A DNA stretch of 64,000 bases from CAWGGS01 sp963822095 (lineage in GTDB: Bacteria > Desulfobacterota > Desulfobulbia > Desulfobulbales > Desulfocapsaceae), in the NCBI GenBank assembly GCA_963822095.1, contig CAWGGS010000039.1, positions 158,375 to 222,374 on the forward strand, in the 5' to 3' direction. This document shows, piece by piece, positions 1 through 9,013 of the stretch. The translations under genes were made by a program, and so were the position numbers. Under the pieces are notes generated by a model. It did no database searches, was not told where the DNA came from, and was given only the letters and a program-made list of their open reading frames with translations. The stretch's first letter is position 1; each line of letters starts with the position of its first letter.

Positions 1-1380
1 CACATCATCCGACCTTCCGACAAACCACCAATAACCATCCTCGTCGAAAATTGCACGATCCCCGGTATAATAATAATTGTCGACAAAAACAGCTTCCGTC
101 TTTTCAGGATCGTCGATATATCCCATAAAAAGCCCAAGCGGCCGCCAACGATCAAGACGAACGACAATATGCCCCGCCTGACCGGGTTTGGTCACAGGCC
201 TCCCCCCATTGTCCAACAGGACCATATCATACATTTGGGAAGGGAAGCCGAAGGAGCCGATTCGCATCTTTCCCTCCATCCATGGAGGATTACCGATCAT
301 CGCCGTGGATTCGGTCTGCCCATAAAAATCCCGGATCTCCGTTCCGGTATATCGCTTCCATCGGTTGATCACTTCAGGATTCAAAGGTTCCCCGGCACTC
401 ATCGACTGTCTGATATTGGTGAGATTATGATTTTTCATATCAAGATTGATGAACATCCGCCAGGCAGTTGGTGGGGCGCAAAAGGTTGTCACTCCGCAGG
501 ATTCCAAAGCGTCCAGATAGCCATGCCCGTCAAACACCTTGAAATTGAATCCCGTTGCAGTAGCTCCCATATTCAAAGGTGCGAAAAAACTTGACCAGGC
601 CCATTTGGCCCACCCGGGGGCGGAGAGATTGTGATGGATATCGTCGGGCCGAATACCGATCATTATATTGGTCGAAAGATGCCCGACAGGATATGAGACC
701 GCCGTGTGGCCGACTTTTTTTGGAGGTCCGGAAGTCCCGGAAGTAAAAAAACAAAAGAGAAGATCATCGCACCTGCACAATTCAGCTTCGGCTTCAATAT
801 CTCCATGCTTGACGTCATCGTAACTCGTCCACCCCTTTTTATCACCGATTACCAGTTTCAGCTTGGGCTTCACCCCGGCAACTTCAATGGCAGCATCAAT
901 CATATCTGTATAGCCTGCCTCGGATAGGATCACATCAGGAGGATAGGCCTCGAACCTGTACTGCATCTCCCGCATGATAAGAGAGGTGGCAGTAAGAACG
1001 ATCACCAGCCCTCCTTTCATGCAGGCATAGGCCGCAAACCAGGTCTCGGGTATGAGGGGGACCATCATATACATATTATCCCCCTTTTGAACACCTGCCT
1101 CGCGCAACGTATTTAATAATTTATTTCCATTATCAGCAAATTGCTTATAGGTGAAGCTTTCTTTTCGCTGACTGGGAAGATCCATCCAGATAAGAGCCGT
1201 ATTGTCACCTCGTTCCCGGACATGAAGCCCGTCGAAGATATCCGCCGCCCAGTTAAAATGCGGCGGCATTTCCATGGTATTCAATCTTTGAAAAAAGTCT
1301 CGGGCAATCGCCTCCTTGCGGGTATTGTCTTCCATCATGTTCAATTCCATGACTTCCTTGTACAACTGTCTCATGCCCAT
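1..1380 (-). CDS. Acyl-CoA synthetase (AMP-forming), 3' end outside window
   Basis: Activates a carboxylic acid to its CoA thioester through an acyl-adenylate, in the cytoplasm. The reverse strand from an ATG at 1380 is open to base 1 (460 codons). An AGAGG ribosome site lies about 6 bases upstream. The N-terminus has the linker, FNWAADIFD and GDNTALIW segments typical of medium-chain/AcsA-like ligases. The last visible residues contain GYWWFVGRSDD, the hinge motif before the C-terminal lid domain. Family members are about 550 residues, so roughly 90-100 residues with the catalytic lysine lie beyond the window. A second ATG two codons in (1374) is an alternative start. Acetate, propionate or a longer acid are all possible substrates. 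The CoA-transferase at 7664-8797 is not adjacent enough to define the pathway. Confidence 0.88.
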   Translation of the reverse strand, partial: MGMRQLYKEVMELNMMEDNTRKEAIARDFFQRLNTMEMPPHFNWAADIFDGLHVRERGDNTALIWMDLPSQRKESFTYKQFADNGNKLLNTLREAGVQKGDNMYMMVPLIPETWFAAYACMKGGLVIVLTATSLIMREMQYRFEAYPPDVILSEAGYTDMIDAAIEVAGVKPKLKLVIGDKKGWTSYDDVKHGDIEAEAELCRCDDLLFCFFTSGTSGPPKKVGHTAVSYPVGHLSTNIMIGIRPDDIHHNLSAPGWAKWAWSSFFAPLNMGATATGFNFKVFDGHGYLDALESCGVTTFCAPPTAWRMFINLDMKNHNLTNIRQSMSAGEPLNPEVINRWKRYTGTEIRDFYGQTESTAMIGNPPWMEGKMRIGSFGFPSQMYDMVLLDNGGRPVTKPGQAGHIVVRLDRWRPLGLFMGYIDDPEKTEAVFVDNYYYTGDRAIFDEDGYWWFVGRSDDV

Positions 1381-1676
1381 ACACTTGCCTCTTAAGTAGA
1401 TGTAATAACAGACACCGATAAGGTGGGCTCCTTGCTTTTTTTCATCAGATGATTTCCCCTATCATACTTGTCCCTACAGCGCAATAATTTTTCCAAAAGA
1501 CATCCCGCTCAGTTTGACCGCTGAAAAAGTACAAGACAGGTAACCCGTGCATCGGGTATCATTTTTTAAAACCAGTATGGCTGGCCCAAACAGGCCGACC
1601 ACAACGAATTATGGGAGCCCGTCTCTCTGGCATGGTAAGGCCTTTAGTCCTTAGAGACTTCTTTATATAAAGAGAT

Positions 1677-2636
1677 ATGGCACAATTGAAACTGAATCAA
1701 GAATGCCGTCTCTGCCCCAAAGCATGCGGAATCGAACGAAGAACAGGGCAGGGGTTTTGCGGAACCGACGACGGCATCGACGTCGCCTCGGTCACCCTCC
1801 ATCATGGAGAGGAACCCTGCATCAGTGGCAACAACGGTATCTGCAACATCTTTTTTTCAGGATGCAATTTGCAATGCCTCTACTGCCAAAATTATCAGAT
1901 CTCCAGGTCCGCAGGGAGACTGACAGGAACCATCCGTTCCCTGGCGGAGCTCATAAAGCGCATTGTCTGTATTCTGGAACAAGGGGTCGAGAGCATCGGT
2001 TTTGTCTCCCCTTCCCATATGGTACCTCAGGTCAAAATCATTCTAGAGGCCTTGCACGGTAAGGGTTTTTTCCCGATCGTCGTTTACAATACCAATGCCT
2101 ATGAAAGAATAGAAACTCTCCGGTCCTTGGAGGGTTTGGTAGACGTCTATCTTCCCGATCTGAAATACCTGGATCCGGAACTTTCCGCCCGCTGGTCGCA
2201 CTGTCCCGACTACCCTGAAGTTGCAACGAAAGCCGTCAAAGAAATGTATAGGCAGAAGGGCAACAGACTCATTTTTGCCGAAAACGGGAAAATTCAATCC
2301 GGAATGATCGTCAGGCACCTGGTCCTGCCCGGATACTCCTCCGACAGTGTTGCCGTCTTCAGGTTTTTGGCCGAGGAGCTGTCAAACAGGCTCGCCATAT
2401 CCTTGATGGCCCAGTACCACCCGACACCGGACGTTCTCTGCCATCCACCCTTGAATAGAAGAGTCACCCCATGGGAATACCGTCGTGTTGTCGCGGCAAT
2501 CGATGATTTTGGATTTGAAACCGGCTGGTTACAGGAAAGTAACAGTCCTGATTACTATCTCCCCGACTTTTCGCTGACGTCACCTTTTAACGATCAAGAG
2601 ACCGCGCCGGAACCGCCACCACCCCGCCATTTCTAG
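1677..2636 (+). CDS. PflX-like radical SAM protein
   Basis: A 319-residue protein of the radical SAM superfamily, resembling the PflX group of pyruvate-formate-lyase-activase homologues, whose target is unknown. The N-terminus has a cysteine knot (CRLCPKACGIERR...GFCG). It is followed near residues 63-72 by the cluster-binding motif CNLQCLYCQN (CxxxCxxC), where three cysteines hold the SAM-reactive 4Fe-4S cluster. A YLPDLKYLDPE segment and a C-terminal MAQYHP motif fit the same group. The ATG at 1677 lies just after AAAGAG, a modest ribosome site. The gene stands alone on the + strand. Its last four bases overlap the end of the convergent ABC ATPase gene. No glycyl radical enzyme is nearby, so the partner cannot be inferred. 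AmrS of the AMMECR1/Memo system is related, but its motifs fit less well. Confidence 0.82.
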   Translation: MAQLKLNQECRLCPKACGIERRTGQGFCGTDDGIDVASVTLHHGEEPCISGNNGICNIFFSGCNLQCLYCQNYQISRSAGRLTGTIRSLAELIKRIVCILEQGVESIGFVSPSHMVPQVKIILEALHGKGFFPIVVYNTNAYERIETLRSLEGLVDVYLPDLKYLDPELSARWSHCPDYPEVATKAVKEMYRQKGNRLIFAENGKIQSGMIVRHLVLPGYSSDSVAVFRFLAEELSNRLAISLMAQYHPTPDVLCHPPLNRRVTPWEYRRVVAAIDDFGFETGWLQESNSPDYYLPDFSLTSPFNDQETAPEPPPPRHF

Positions 2637-3400
2637 TGGAGGATCTGGCTTAAGAACTTTTTGGTCCGTTCATTCTGAGGGTGATAAAAGAAGTCGTCGG
2701 GATTGTTCTGTTCAACAATTTGACCCGCATCCATAAACAGCACCCGGTGGGCTACGCTTCGGGCAAAACCCATTTCATGTGAAACGACCAGCATGGTCAT
2801 CCCCTCTTTGGCCAGGTCTATCATGACATCCAAGACCTCTTTAACCATCTCGGGATCGAGTGCGCTGGTGGGTTCGTCAAAGAGCATTACCTTTGGTTTC
2901 ATGCAAAGGCTACGGGCAATGGCCACTCGCTGTTGCTGTCCCCCCGATAACTGGCCGGGAAATTTTTGTGCCTGCTCAGCAATTTGCACCTTTTCCAGGT
3001 AATACATGGCCGTCTCCTCGGCCTCGGCCCGGGGAACCTTCCTCACCCAGATGGGCCCCAAGGTCAGGTTATCCAGAATCGTCAGATGAGGAAAGAGATT
3101 GAAATGCTGGAAGACCATCCCAACCTCGGTTCGTATTTTCTCGATATTTTTAATATCTTTTGAAAGTTCGATATCGTTAACGATAATCCTGCCTCGCTGG
3201 TGCTCTTCCAGACGATTGAGACAGCGGATCAATGTCGATTTGCCGGATCCGGAGGGACCGCAGATAACGATTCGCTCACCCTTTTGCACAGTCAGGTTAA
3301 TATCCGTAAGGACATGAAAATCCCCATACCACTTGTGCATATCGATTATTTTGATAATGGCCTTGTTCTCATCTATATTCTGGGTGGCTTCTGTAATCAT
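2633..3400 (-). CDS. aapP: Polar amino-acid ABC transporter ATPase
   Basis: Cytoplasmic ATPase that drives uptake through the AapQ/AapM permease. Its 255 residues contain Walker A GPSGSGKS (about 51-58), the Q-loop, signature LSGGQQQR, Walker B VMLFDEPTSALDPE and the H-loop histidine (SHEM). This is the standard GlnQ/HisP/AapP architecture and length. It is the last gene of a four-gene leftward operon, 58 bases after aapM. Its start at 3400 is preceded by an AAGG-type site. Its end overlaps the convergent radical SAM gene by four bases, so no dedicated terminator separates them. Substrate cannot be told from the ATPase. The two long permeases argue for the broad-range L-amino-acid AapJQMP type over a glutamine-specific system. 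Confidence 0.95.
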   Translation of the reverse strand: MITEATQNIDENKAIIKIIDMHKWYGDFHVLTDINLTVQKGERIVICGPSGSGKSTLIRCLNRLEEHQRGRIIVNDIELSKDIKNIEKIRTEVGMVFQHFNLFPHLTILDNLTLGPIWVRKVPRAEAEETAMYYLEKVQIAEQAQKFPGQLSGGQQQRVAIARSLCMKPKVMLFDEPTSALDPEMVKEVLDVMIDLAKEGMTMLVVSHEMGFARSVAHRVLFMDAGQIVEQNNPDDFFYHPQNERTKKFLSQILH

Positions 3401-3458
3401 CTCTTTGCCTTCATGTTGAGGTAATTAATGTAAATTCAACAACCTATCTTAGATTTCC

Positions 3459-4547
3459 TTAGGTCTTCAGGTCATCTTCAAGACTGCGGCTGAAATTCGA
3501 CATAGCAAAACAACCTCCGAAATACAGAAGAGCGATAAAGATATAGGCCTCGGTACTGAACCCCGACCATTCCGGATTGGATAATGTTACCTGGGTGGTT
3601 TTCATCAAATCGAAAAGACCTATAATTATAACCAGTGATGTGTCTTTGAATGCTGAAATCAGAATACTCACCGTAGGCGGAATGACGACCTTAAGAGCCT
3701 GGGGCAAGATGATCAGACGCATCTTCTGCGAATAATCCAGGCCGAGGGCTTCCGCCGCCTCATACTGTCCACTGGGGATTGCCTGTAGCCCGCCGCGTAC
3801 GACTTCTGCAATATAGGCCGCAGTGAACATGATGATGGCCACCTGTGCCCGCAGAATCTTGTCAATGGTGATTCCTTCCGGCAAAAACAAGGGAAACATC
3901 ACCGACGACATGAAAAGCAGACTGATCAATGGGACACCCCGTATCAGTTCAATATAGACGATACTGAGTGTTTTAATCGCTGGAAGAGAGGATTTACGGC
4001 CCAGGGCCAACAAAACGCCAAGAGGATAGGCAGCCGTCAAACCGAAAAGAGACAACATCAAGGTCAGAATGATACCGCTCCATTTCGTCGATTCGACCAC
4101 TGACAGACCGAAAAGCCCTCCCCGCATGAACACTCCCATAACCACGACGCCTCCGACCCAGACATAGATCAGGTTCTTGTTCCAAAAACGTCGGTTGTGA
4201 CTGAAAATTACCAGAAGAATAAAAATCACGATGGAGACCGTCGGCCGCCATTGCTCATCGTAGGGATAAAAGCCGAAAAGAATGAAACGAAAATTATTTG
4301 TTACAACTGACCAGCAGGCACCGGTCGATTCTTTGCAGACCTGTCCCGAAGATGTCCAGTCAGCATTAAAGAAAGCCCATTTTACAAGCGGAGGGACGAT
4401 CGCATAAAGGCAGAAGAGGATAAAAATCGTCAGCAGGGAATTAAGAGGGGTGTTAAACAGATTTTCTCTCATCCAACCGATGACGCCGACACTTGTGATC
4501 GGTGGTTTGAGTTCGGAACCGGCCGTGATCTCTTTTGAACTTTCCAT
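3459..4547 (-). CDS. aapM: Polar amino-acid ABC transporter permease, AapM-like
   Basis: Inner-membrane permease of 362 residues. After a cytoplasmic N-terminus there is one hydrophobic segment, an extra loop of about 60 residues with a CKESTGACW stretch, and then the HisM/GlnP-type core. The core ends in the ATPase-docking EAA loop, with EAAEALGLDYSQKMRLIILPQALK at roughly 264-287. Most HisM-type permeases are about 220-240 residues. The long N-terminal extension is the hallmark of the AapM subfamily. Only three bases separate it from aapQ upstream, so the two are probably translationally coupled and form a heterodimeric pore. It does the membrane part of binding-protein-dependent amino-acid import. 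Confidence 0.9.
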   Translation of the reverse strand: MESSKEITAGSELKPPITSVGVIGWMRENLFNTPLNSLLTIFILFCLYAIVPPLVKWAFFNADWTSSGQVCKESTGACWSVVTNNFRFILFGFYPYDEQWRPTVSIVIFILLVIFSHNRRFWNKNLIYVWVGGVVVMGVFMRGGLFGLSVVESTKWSGIILTLMLSLFGLTAAYPLGVLLALGRKSSLPAIKTLSIVYIELIRGVPLISLLFMSSVMFPLFLPEGITIDKILRAQVAIIMFTAAYIAEVVRGGLQAIPSGQYEAAEALGLDYSQKMRLIILPQALKVVIPPTVSILISAFKDTSLVIIIGLFDLMKTTQVTLSNPEWSGFSTEAYIFIALLYFGGCFAMSNFSRSLEDDLKT

Positions 4548-4550
4548 AAC

Positions 4551-5747
4551 TTATCTTTCCACCAAGGCTTTTTTCTTATTGTACCAATTCATGAAAAGGG
4601 AGGTCACCAGGCTGATAAATAAATAGACAATCATGATTAAAGCAACCCCTTCGATGGCCTGACCTGTCTGATTTATGGTGGTATTAGCCACCGCAACAAA
4701 ATCCGGATAACCGATAGCGATAGCAAGCGAGCTGTTCTTCGTCAGATTCAGCATCTGGCTGGTGAGCGGTGGAATGATGATACGCAAGGCCTGAGGAAGA
4801 ATAACCAGCCCCAGGACTCGCCTCGGTTTCAGTCCAAGGCTCACGGCTGCTTCGGTCTGCCCCTTCGATATGGCCTGGATGCCGCTCCGGACTATCTCCG
4901 CGACAAAAGCTGAAGTATAGAGCACAAGCCCGAGTAAAAGAGCTCCAAATTCCGGACTGAAATTGATCCCCCCTTCAAAATTGAACCCGATGAGATGAGG
5001 GACATTCAACTCTTTAGGAGCTCCACCCACAGCCCAGGTAATCACCGGTAAAAGAACTGCCAGCCCTATTGCACACCATCCTGCAGGAAAAATCTGACCT
5101 GTCTTGTCCTGTCTCACCCGTGCCCATCTGCGCAGAATATATCCAGCCACAAGAGCGGCAATGAAGGCTATACCCACCCAGACATAGACAGGGTTATCAG
5201 CAGGTAGAGGATAATAAAATCCACGGTTGTTAAAAAAGACACCAGGCAAAGGATGCATCGATTTGCGCGGTGAAGGAAGATTGCTATGGAATATTGTGTA
5301 CCAGAAAAAGAGCTGCAACAGGACGGGAATATTTTGCAGGACCTCTATATATATGGCCGCAGCCCTCGAAACCAGCCAGTTTGTCGACAACCGGGCCACG
5401 CCGACCACTACCCCCAACAGGATAGTTAAAACTATCCCTAAAAAAGAGACCTTCAGCGTATTCAGCAAGCCTACCGCCAAAGCGCGGGCATAAGAATTGG
5501 CCGCCGAATAGGCTATGACCGACTCACCAATCTCGAATCCTGCCTCTCGATGCAGAAAACCAAACCCTGTTCGGATAGACTGCTTGGCGAGGTTGGTCTG
5601 GGCGTTGTAAAAAAGATAGTAGCCGAACGAGATTACCAGGCTCAGGACAACAGCTTGATAAAAAATAGCGAGTTTATCCGGGTCACGCCAAAAAGGAATC
5701 TGCTCAACCGTATTTATTTCCTTAACTTTCGTTTGCCCTCCCGACAC
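4551..5747 (-). CDS. aapQ: Polar amino-acid ABC transporter permease, AapQ-like
   Basis: Second inner-membrane permease of the same transporter, 398 residues. It has an N-terminal hydrophobic segment (about 28-47) and a core beginning near residue 90 with AVGLLNTLKVSFLG. A long central insertion follows, with a periplasmic portion and an additional membrane span. The C-terminal EAA loop includes EAAVSLGLKPRRVLGLVILPQA. Size and insertion match AapQ, not the short HisQ type. It is the first gene after the hairpin that follows aapJ, which would give it less transcript than the binding protein. The start at 5747 was taken from the only upstream in-frame ATG that keeps the whole N-terminal domain. 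Confidence 0.9.
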   Translation of the reverse strand: MSGGQTKVKEINTVEQIPFWRDPDKLAIFYQAVVLSLVISFGYYLFYNAQTNLAKQSIRTGFGFLHREAGFEIGESVIAYSAANSYARALAVGLLNTLKVSFLGIVLTILLGVVVGVARLSTNWLVSRAAAIYIEVLQNIPVLLQLFFWYTIFHSNLPSPRKSMHPLPGVFFNNRGFYYPLPADNPVYVWVGIAFIAALVAGYILRRWARVRQDKTGQIFPAGWCAIGLAVLLPVITWAVGGAPKELNVPHLIGFNFEGGINFSPEFGALLLGLVLYTSAFVAEIVRSGIQAISKGQTEAAVSLGLKPRRVLGLVILPQALRIIIPPLTSQMLNLTKNSSLAIAIGYPDFVAVANTTINQTGQAIEGVALIMIVYLFISLVTSLFMNWYNKKKALVER

Positions 5748-5796
5748 GTTCTCTCTCCGGGCTAAATAGATGTTTTATAGGAACACACTGTACAAA

Positions 5797-5824
5797 GGGC
5801 CTGGTCACCTTTCCGACCAGGCCC
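5797..5824 (-). terminator. Attenuating hairpin between aapJ and aapQ
   Basis: A perfect 10-bp inverted repeat (GGGCCTGGTC, 8-base loop, GACCAGGCCC) lies 25 bases past the aapJ stop, before aapQ. On the transcribed strand it is followed only by a short TTTG tract. It is therefore more likely a partial terminator or 3'-end stabiliser, which would give excess periplasmic binding protein over permease, than a complete stop. Confidence 0.7.
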
Positions 5825-5849
5825 GTCTCCTGCGATTTACAATCTCAAT

Positions 5850-6878
5850 CTATTTGAAAGGTGGAGAATACATCAACCCCCCATCTTTCCATTGGGCATT
5901 CAGCCCCCGTTTGAGGCCCAGCTTGGTATGGACACCGACATTACGTTCAAAGACCTCACCGTAATTGCCGACATATTTGACGATGTTATAGGCAAACTTC
6001 TCGTCAAGGCCAAGGGCTTTGCCGTTTCCTGGGGTAACACCAAGGAATCGTTTGATATTCGGATCATTACTCTTTAACATCTCGTCAACATTCTTCGAGG
6101 TGATACCCAGATCTTCAGCATCGATCATTGCCAGAACGCTGAAATCAACAATATCCTTCCATTGGTTGTCACCATGACGAACGGCCGGAGCCAAAGGTTC
6201 TTTGGAAATAATTTCCGGCAGAATCACATAATCCTGAGGATTTGACGCCACAGCCCTGATACCGGCCAACTGCGAAGAATCGGAGGTCAAGACATCACAA
6301 CGACCGGCAAAAAATGCCTGGTAGAGCTCGGTGTTCTGTTCGATAACCACCGGTTTCATTTTCATATTATGGGCTCTGAAAAAGTCAGCGGCATTCTGCT
6401 CGGTTGTCGTTCCGGGAAGAACACAGACACTGGCACCATTGAGCTCTTTGGCACTTTTAATCCCTAATTTTTTAGGTACCAGAAAACCCTGACCGTCATA
6501 GTAATTGACGGCGACAAAATCCAGACCCAACTCGGTCTCCCGGGTCAGGGTACGCGTTGCGTTTCGACAAAGGACATCGATCTCTTTCGATTGAAGGGCC
6601 GTAAATCGTGTCTGCGTCGTCAGCGTGACAAACTTCACTTTATCGGGAGTTCCAAAAATAGCCGCTGATATGGCTCTGGCTGTGTCCACATCCAGACCAC
6701 GCCATACCCCTTTTTCGTCCGGCATCCCAAATCCGAACAGTCCACCGTTGACGCCCACCTTCACATATCCCCGGGCCTTTACCGCATTCAAAGTCTCACC
6801 AGCTTTAGCTACCGGTGCTAGGCCGACCAATAGAATGGCAGCCAGCATGATCATCATTCCTGCTTTCAAGAGCTTCAT
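5850..6878 (-). CDS. aapJ: Amino-acid ABC transporter periplasmic binding protein
   Basis: Solute-binding protein that captures amino acids in the periplasm and hands them to AapQ/AapM. The 342 residues start with a clear signal peptide (MKLLKAGMM..., hydrophobic core, cleavage after APVAKA near residue 26). The SBP family 3 fold follows, with GLDVDTARAISAAIFG and a QTRFTALQSKEIDVLCRNAT segment. The C-terminal region (GLKRGLNAQWKDGGLMYSPPF) is typical of the AapJ/BztA group. The start at 6878 is preceded by a strong AAGGAGG site 5 bases upstream. It is the first gene of the leftward transporter operon, and the promoter must lie in the long gap to its right. No lipobox is seen, so it should be freely soluble. 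Confidence 0.93.
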   Translation of the reverse strand: MKLLKAGMMIMLAAILLVGLAPVAKAGETLNAVKARGYVKVGVNGGLFGFGMPDEKGVWRGLDVDTARAISAAIFGTPDKVKFVTLTTQTRFTALQSKEIDVLCRNATRTLTRETELGLDFVAVNYYDGQGFLVPKKLGIKSAKELNGASVCVLPGTTTEQNAADFFRAHNMKMKPVVIEQNTELYQAFFAGRCDVLTSDSSQLAGIRAVASNPQDYVILPEIISKEPLAPAVRHGDNQWKDIVDFSVLAMIDAEDLGITSKNVDEMLKSNDPNIKRFLGVTPGNGKALGLDEKFAYNIVKYVGNYGEVFERNVGVHTKLGLKRGLNAQWKDGGLMYSPPFK

Positions 6879-7663
6879 CCTTTCCTCCTTTTATCACTTT
6901 TAGGGTTGTGTGTTTTCCGCAGGACAAACACAATGGAAACGTTCAAGGTTGCTTTCTGGGGTAATAATGCAGTTCTGGAAACAAAAAATAATTGCGTTCA
7001 ATTATGAGGCTAGCACATTCCCGGGGCGTTTTCAATATTTTTTAACTTATATATCTCTATTGATGAAATTTCCCATCTTGCCGCAATCACTGAAATTTCC
7101 AGCGCAAAAGCCTCCCCCTGCCCTGAAGGCAGACGTTTGTAAACGTTCTCACCGTTCTTTTCTTTCTTCCATTGATTCAAAAGCCATCCAGCGAAGAATC
7201 GCTCTATGGATCTGCATTTTCCCGGATCCTTTATCATCGAAAAAGCACAGCAATCTCTATGCCAATACTCTATCCACGGGGACGAAAGGACGCTGTTCTT
7301 AGCTTGATGGCTAAATACCAATCCGTTACGGGGCATCCAAACCGTTTCGTTCATCCCAATAACCAGGCACGATGACAGAGATAAATTGATCATATAATCA
7401 AACCTTGCCGTCTTCATAATGAATGATTCAGATATATTGCTTTGAAAATAAAAGAAAAAACAAAAATATGCTCAAATCATCAACTGTTTAGCATTTTTTA
7501 CCACGAACTAATCCGACGAAAATAAAAGGTACTCCTGCAAAATATCGAAAAGCCTTTGAAATCAAAAACGGTATCGACAACCGTGATCGTGCAGGATCAT
7601 TTCGGGGAAAGGAGCAATAGAAGGTTAGGCTTTTCTGGCGCCTTTCCCCTCTGTTTGGCTCTA
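6879..7663. other. Long gap upstream of aapJ
   Basis: This 785-base AT-rich gap lies between the aapJ start and the end of the CoA-transferase gene. It must carry the aapJ operon promoter. I could not assign -35/-10 boxes with confidence. It contains one copy of a 41-bp dispersed repeat (7010-7050). Open frames of 130-135 codons occur on both strands around 6910-7417, but they lack ribosome sites and recognisable protein features. I do not call a gene here. Confidence 0.5.
7010..7050. repeat. 41-bp dispersed repeat, copy 1
   Basis: This stretch begins CTAGCACATTCCC and includes CGTTTTCAATAT. It matches 27378-27418 in the same orientation at 36 of 41 positions. Flanking sequence is not shared. 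Both copies are in or next to a gap near a gene end. Nature unknown. Confidence 0.7.
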
Positions 7664-8797
7664 TCAGGTTGGAGCAATTTCCCAGTTCTCGAAAACCTCA
7701 TGGGCTTGAATTTCCTTCAAGGGAGGGCGTTTTTTCGGAGAAACTCCGTCTACCAATGCAGGAAAGTTGTTTTCAAAACCGGACAATCGACCGTCTGAAA
7801 ACTGGATAATTCCCCGCTCACGCACCTGCGGATGCTCCTTAACCTCACCAAACTCCAATACCGGCTCCAGGCAGCAGTCAACATCGGCAGCCAATTCACT
7901 CCATTCCCTAAAGTTACGGCTGGCAAAAAGACTTTGAAGCTCAGATATAAGGGCACTTTGCGGCAAAGGTTCCCTCTGCCGCTCTATCCAATCAGGCCGT
8001 TCAACCGCTTGACAGAAGGACAACCAGAATTTCTCCTCGATCGCGGCAAAGGCCATGAAGCGATCATCGGATGTCCGATAGATATGATAGTAGGCAGCAC
8101 CACCCGTTAACAGTCCATGGGCTCGTGCAATGTTCTGGGGATCACGTCCGGCCATACCAAAACCAATTGATTGCCAGGACAACGCGGTCTCGAAAAGACT
8201 GACATCGATATGACTCCCCTTCCCTGAGATACCGCGACGCAATAAAGCGGCAAGTATCATGATAACCGCCTGTTGTGCCCCGGCATGATCGGCAAGGGGA
8301 GGAAAAATGATCACCGGCTCTTTTTCCGTCCCTGTGGCGGACAAACCACCTGTCAATGCCATATAAGAAAGGTCATGCCCACCACGAAGGCGATAGGGAC
8401 CTGTCTGACCAAAGCCGGAAAGAGCACAGTGAACAAGACCCGGATTAAGCATTTTCAAACGCTTGCTATCGAAGCCGAGACGCTCCATTACTCCGGGCCG
8501 AAAGGACTCCAGAAGAATGTCCGCACCTTTCACCAACCTTTCAAAGACCTCTTTGTCAGTCCTTGTCTTCAGGTTTAACCGGATAATCGATTTGCCAGCA
8601 TTGACTTGTTTATAAAAAGGGGAAATACCGTCGGGGTCCACCGCGATAAACCTCCGCATGGGGTCTCCGGCCGGCGGTTCAACTTTGACGACATCAGCTC
8701 CCAGATCGGCCAAAATCTGGGTGGCAAACGGTCCAGGAAGGTATTGGCTGAGATCAAGGACTTTCACTCCGGCAAGACATTGTTGAACTGTATTCAC
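7664..8797 (-). CDS. CaiB/BaiF family CoA-transferase
   Basis: Class III CoA-transferase or alpha-methylacyl-CoA-racemase-type protein of 377 residues, cytoplasmic. Diagnostic segments are VLDLSQYLPGPFATQILADLGADVVKVEPP at the N-terminus and ADILLESFRPGVMERLGF near residue 95. GFGQTGPYRLRGGHDLSYMALTGG follows at about 128-151. It starts at a GTG (8797) with GGAGGA close upstream. The aspartate in the GGHDL segment corresponds to the family's catalytic region. In class III transferases this Asp carries the CoA, and in racemases it is one of the acid/base pair. Substrate is not predictable, since no acyl-CoA dehydratase or dehydrogenase genes are adjacent. It appears monocistronic, with the divergent hydrolase gene starting 216 bases away. 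Confidence 0.88.
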   Translation of the reverse strand: MNTVQQCLAGVKVLDLSQYLPGPFATQILADLGADVVKVEPPAGDPMRRFIAVDPDGISPFYKQVNAGKSIIRLNLKTRTDKEVFERLVKGADILLESFRPGVMERLGFDSKRLKMLNPGLVHCALSGFGQTGPYRLRGGHDLSYMALTGGLSATGTEKEPVIIFPPLADHAGAQQAVIMILAALLRRGISGKGSHIDVSLFETALSWQSIGFGMAGRDPQNIARAHGLLTGGAAYYHIYRTSDDRFMAFAAIEEKFWLSFCQAVERPDWIERQREPLPQSALISELQSLFASRNFREWSELAADVDCCLEPVLEFGEVKEHPQVRERGIIQFSDGRLSGFENNFPALVDGVSPKKRPPLKEIQAHEVFENWEIAPT

Positions 8798-9013
8798 TTC
8801 TCCTCCGCTTCAGCAGACTTTTATTGAAAAAACTCCTCTCCGATGGGTATCCATCTCATCGATCTTGTACCAGACATCGCTATTGAAAGCACCCCCTTTC
8901 ATAACCAGTCTGGATGAGGCTACGCATTCAGCCATCAAGAGTATTGACTTTTGTCGTATCTCTTATCATTTTATTCTGTAGTTCAATCTATACTCTTTCA
9001 GCAGGAGATATCC

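Noticed and set aside
1543..1557. A short ACCCG/CGGGT hairpin followed by ATCATTTTTT, like a rightward terminator
   Set aside because: No rightward gene precedes it, and a 5-bp stem is too weak to support.
7010..7417. A 135-codon open frame on the minus strand in the gap before aapJ
   Set aside because: No ribosome site, atypical composition, no recognisable motif, and an overlapping open frame on the other strand. It is best explained as chance in an AT-rich gap.
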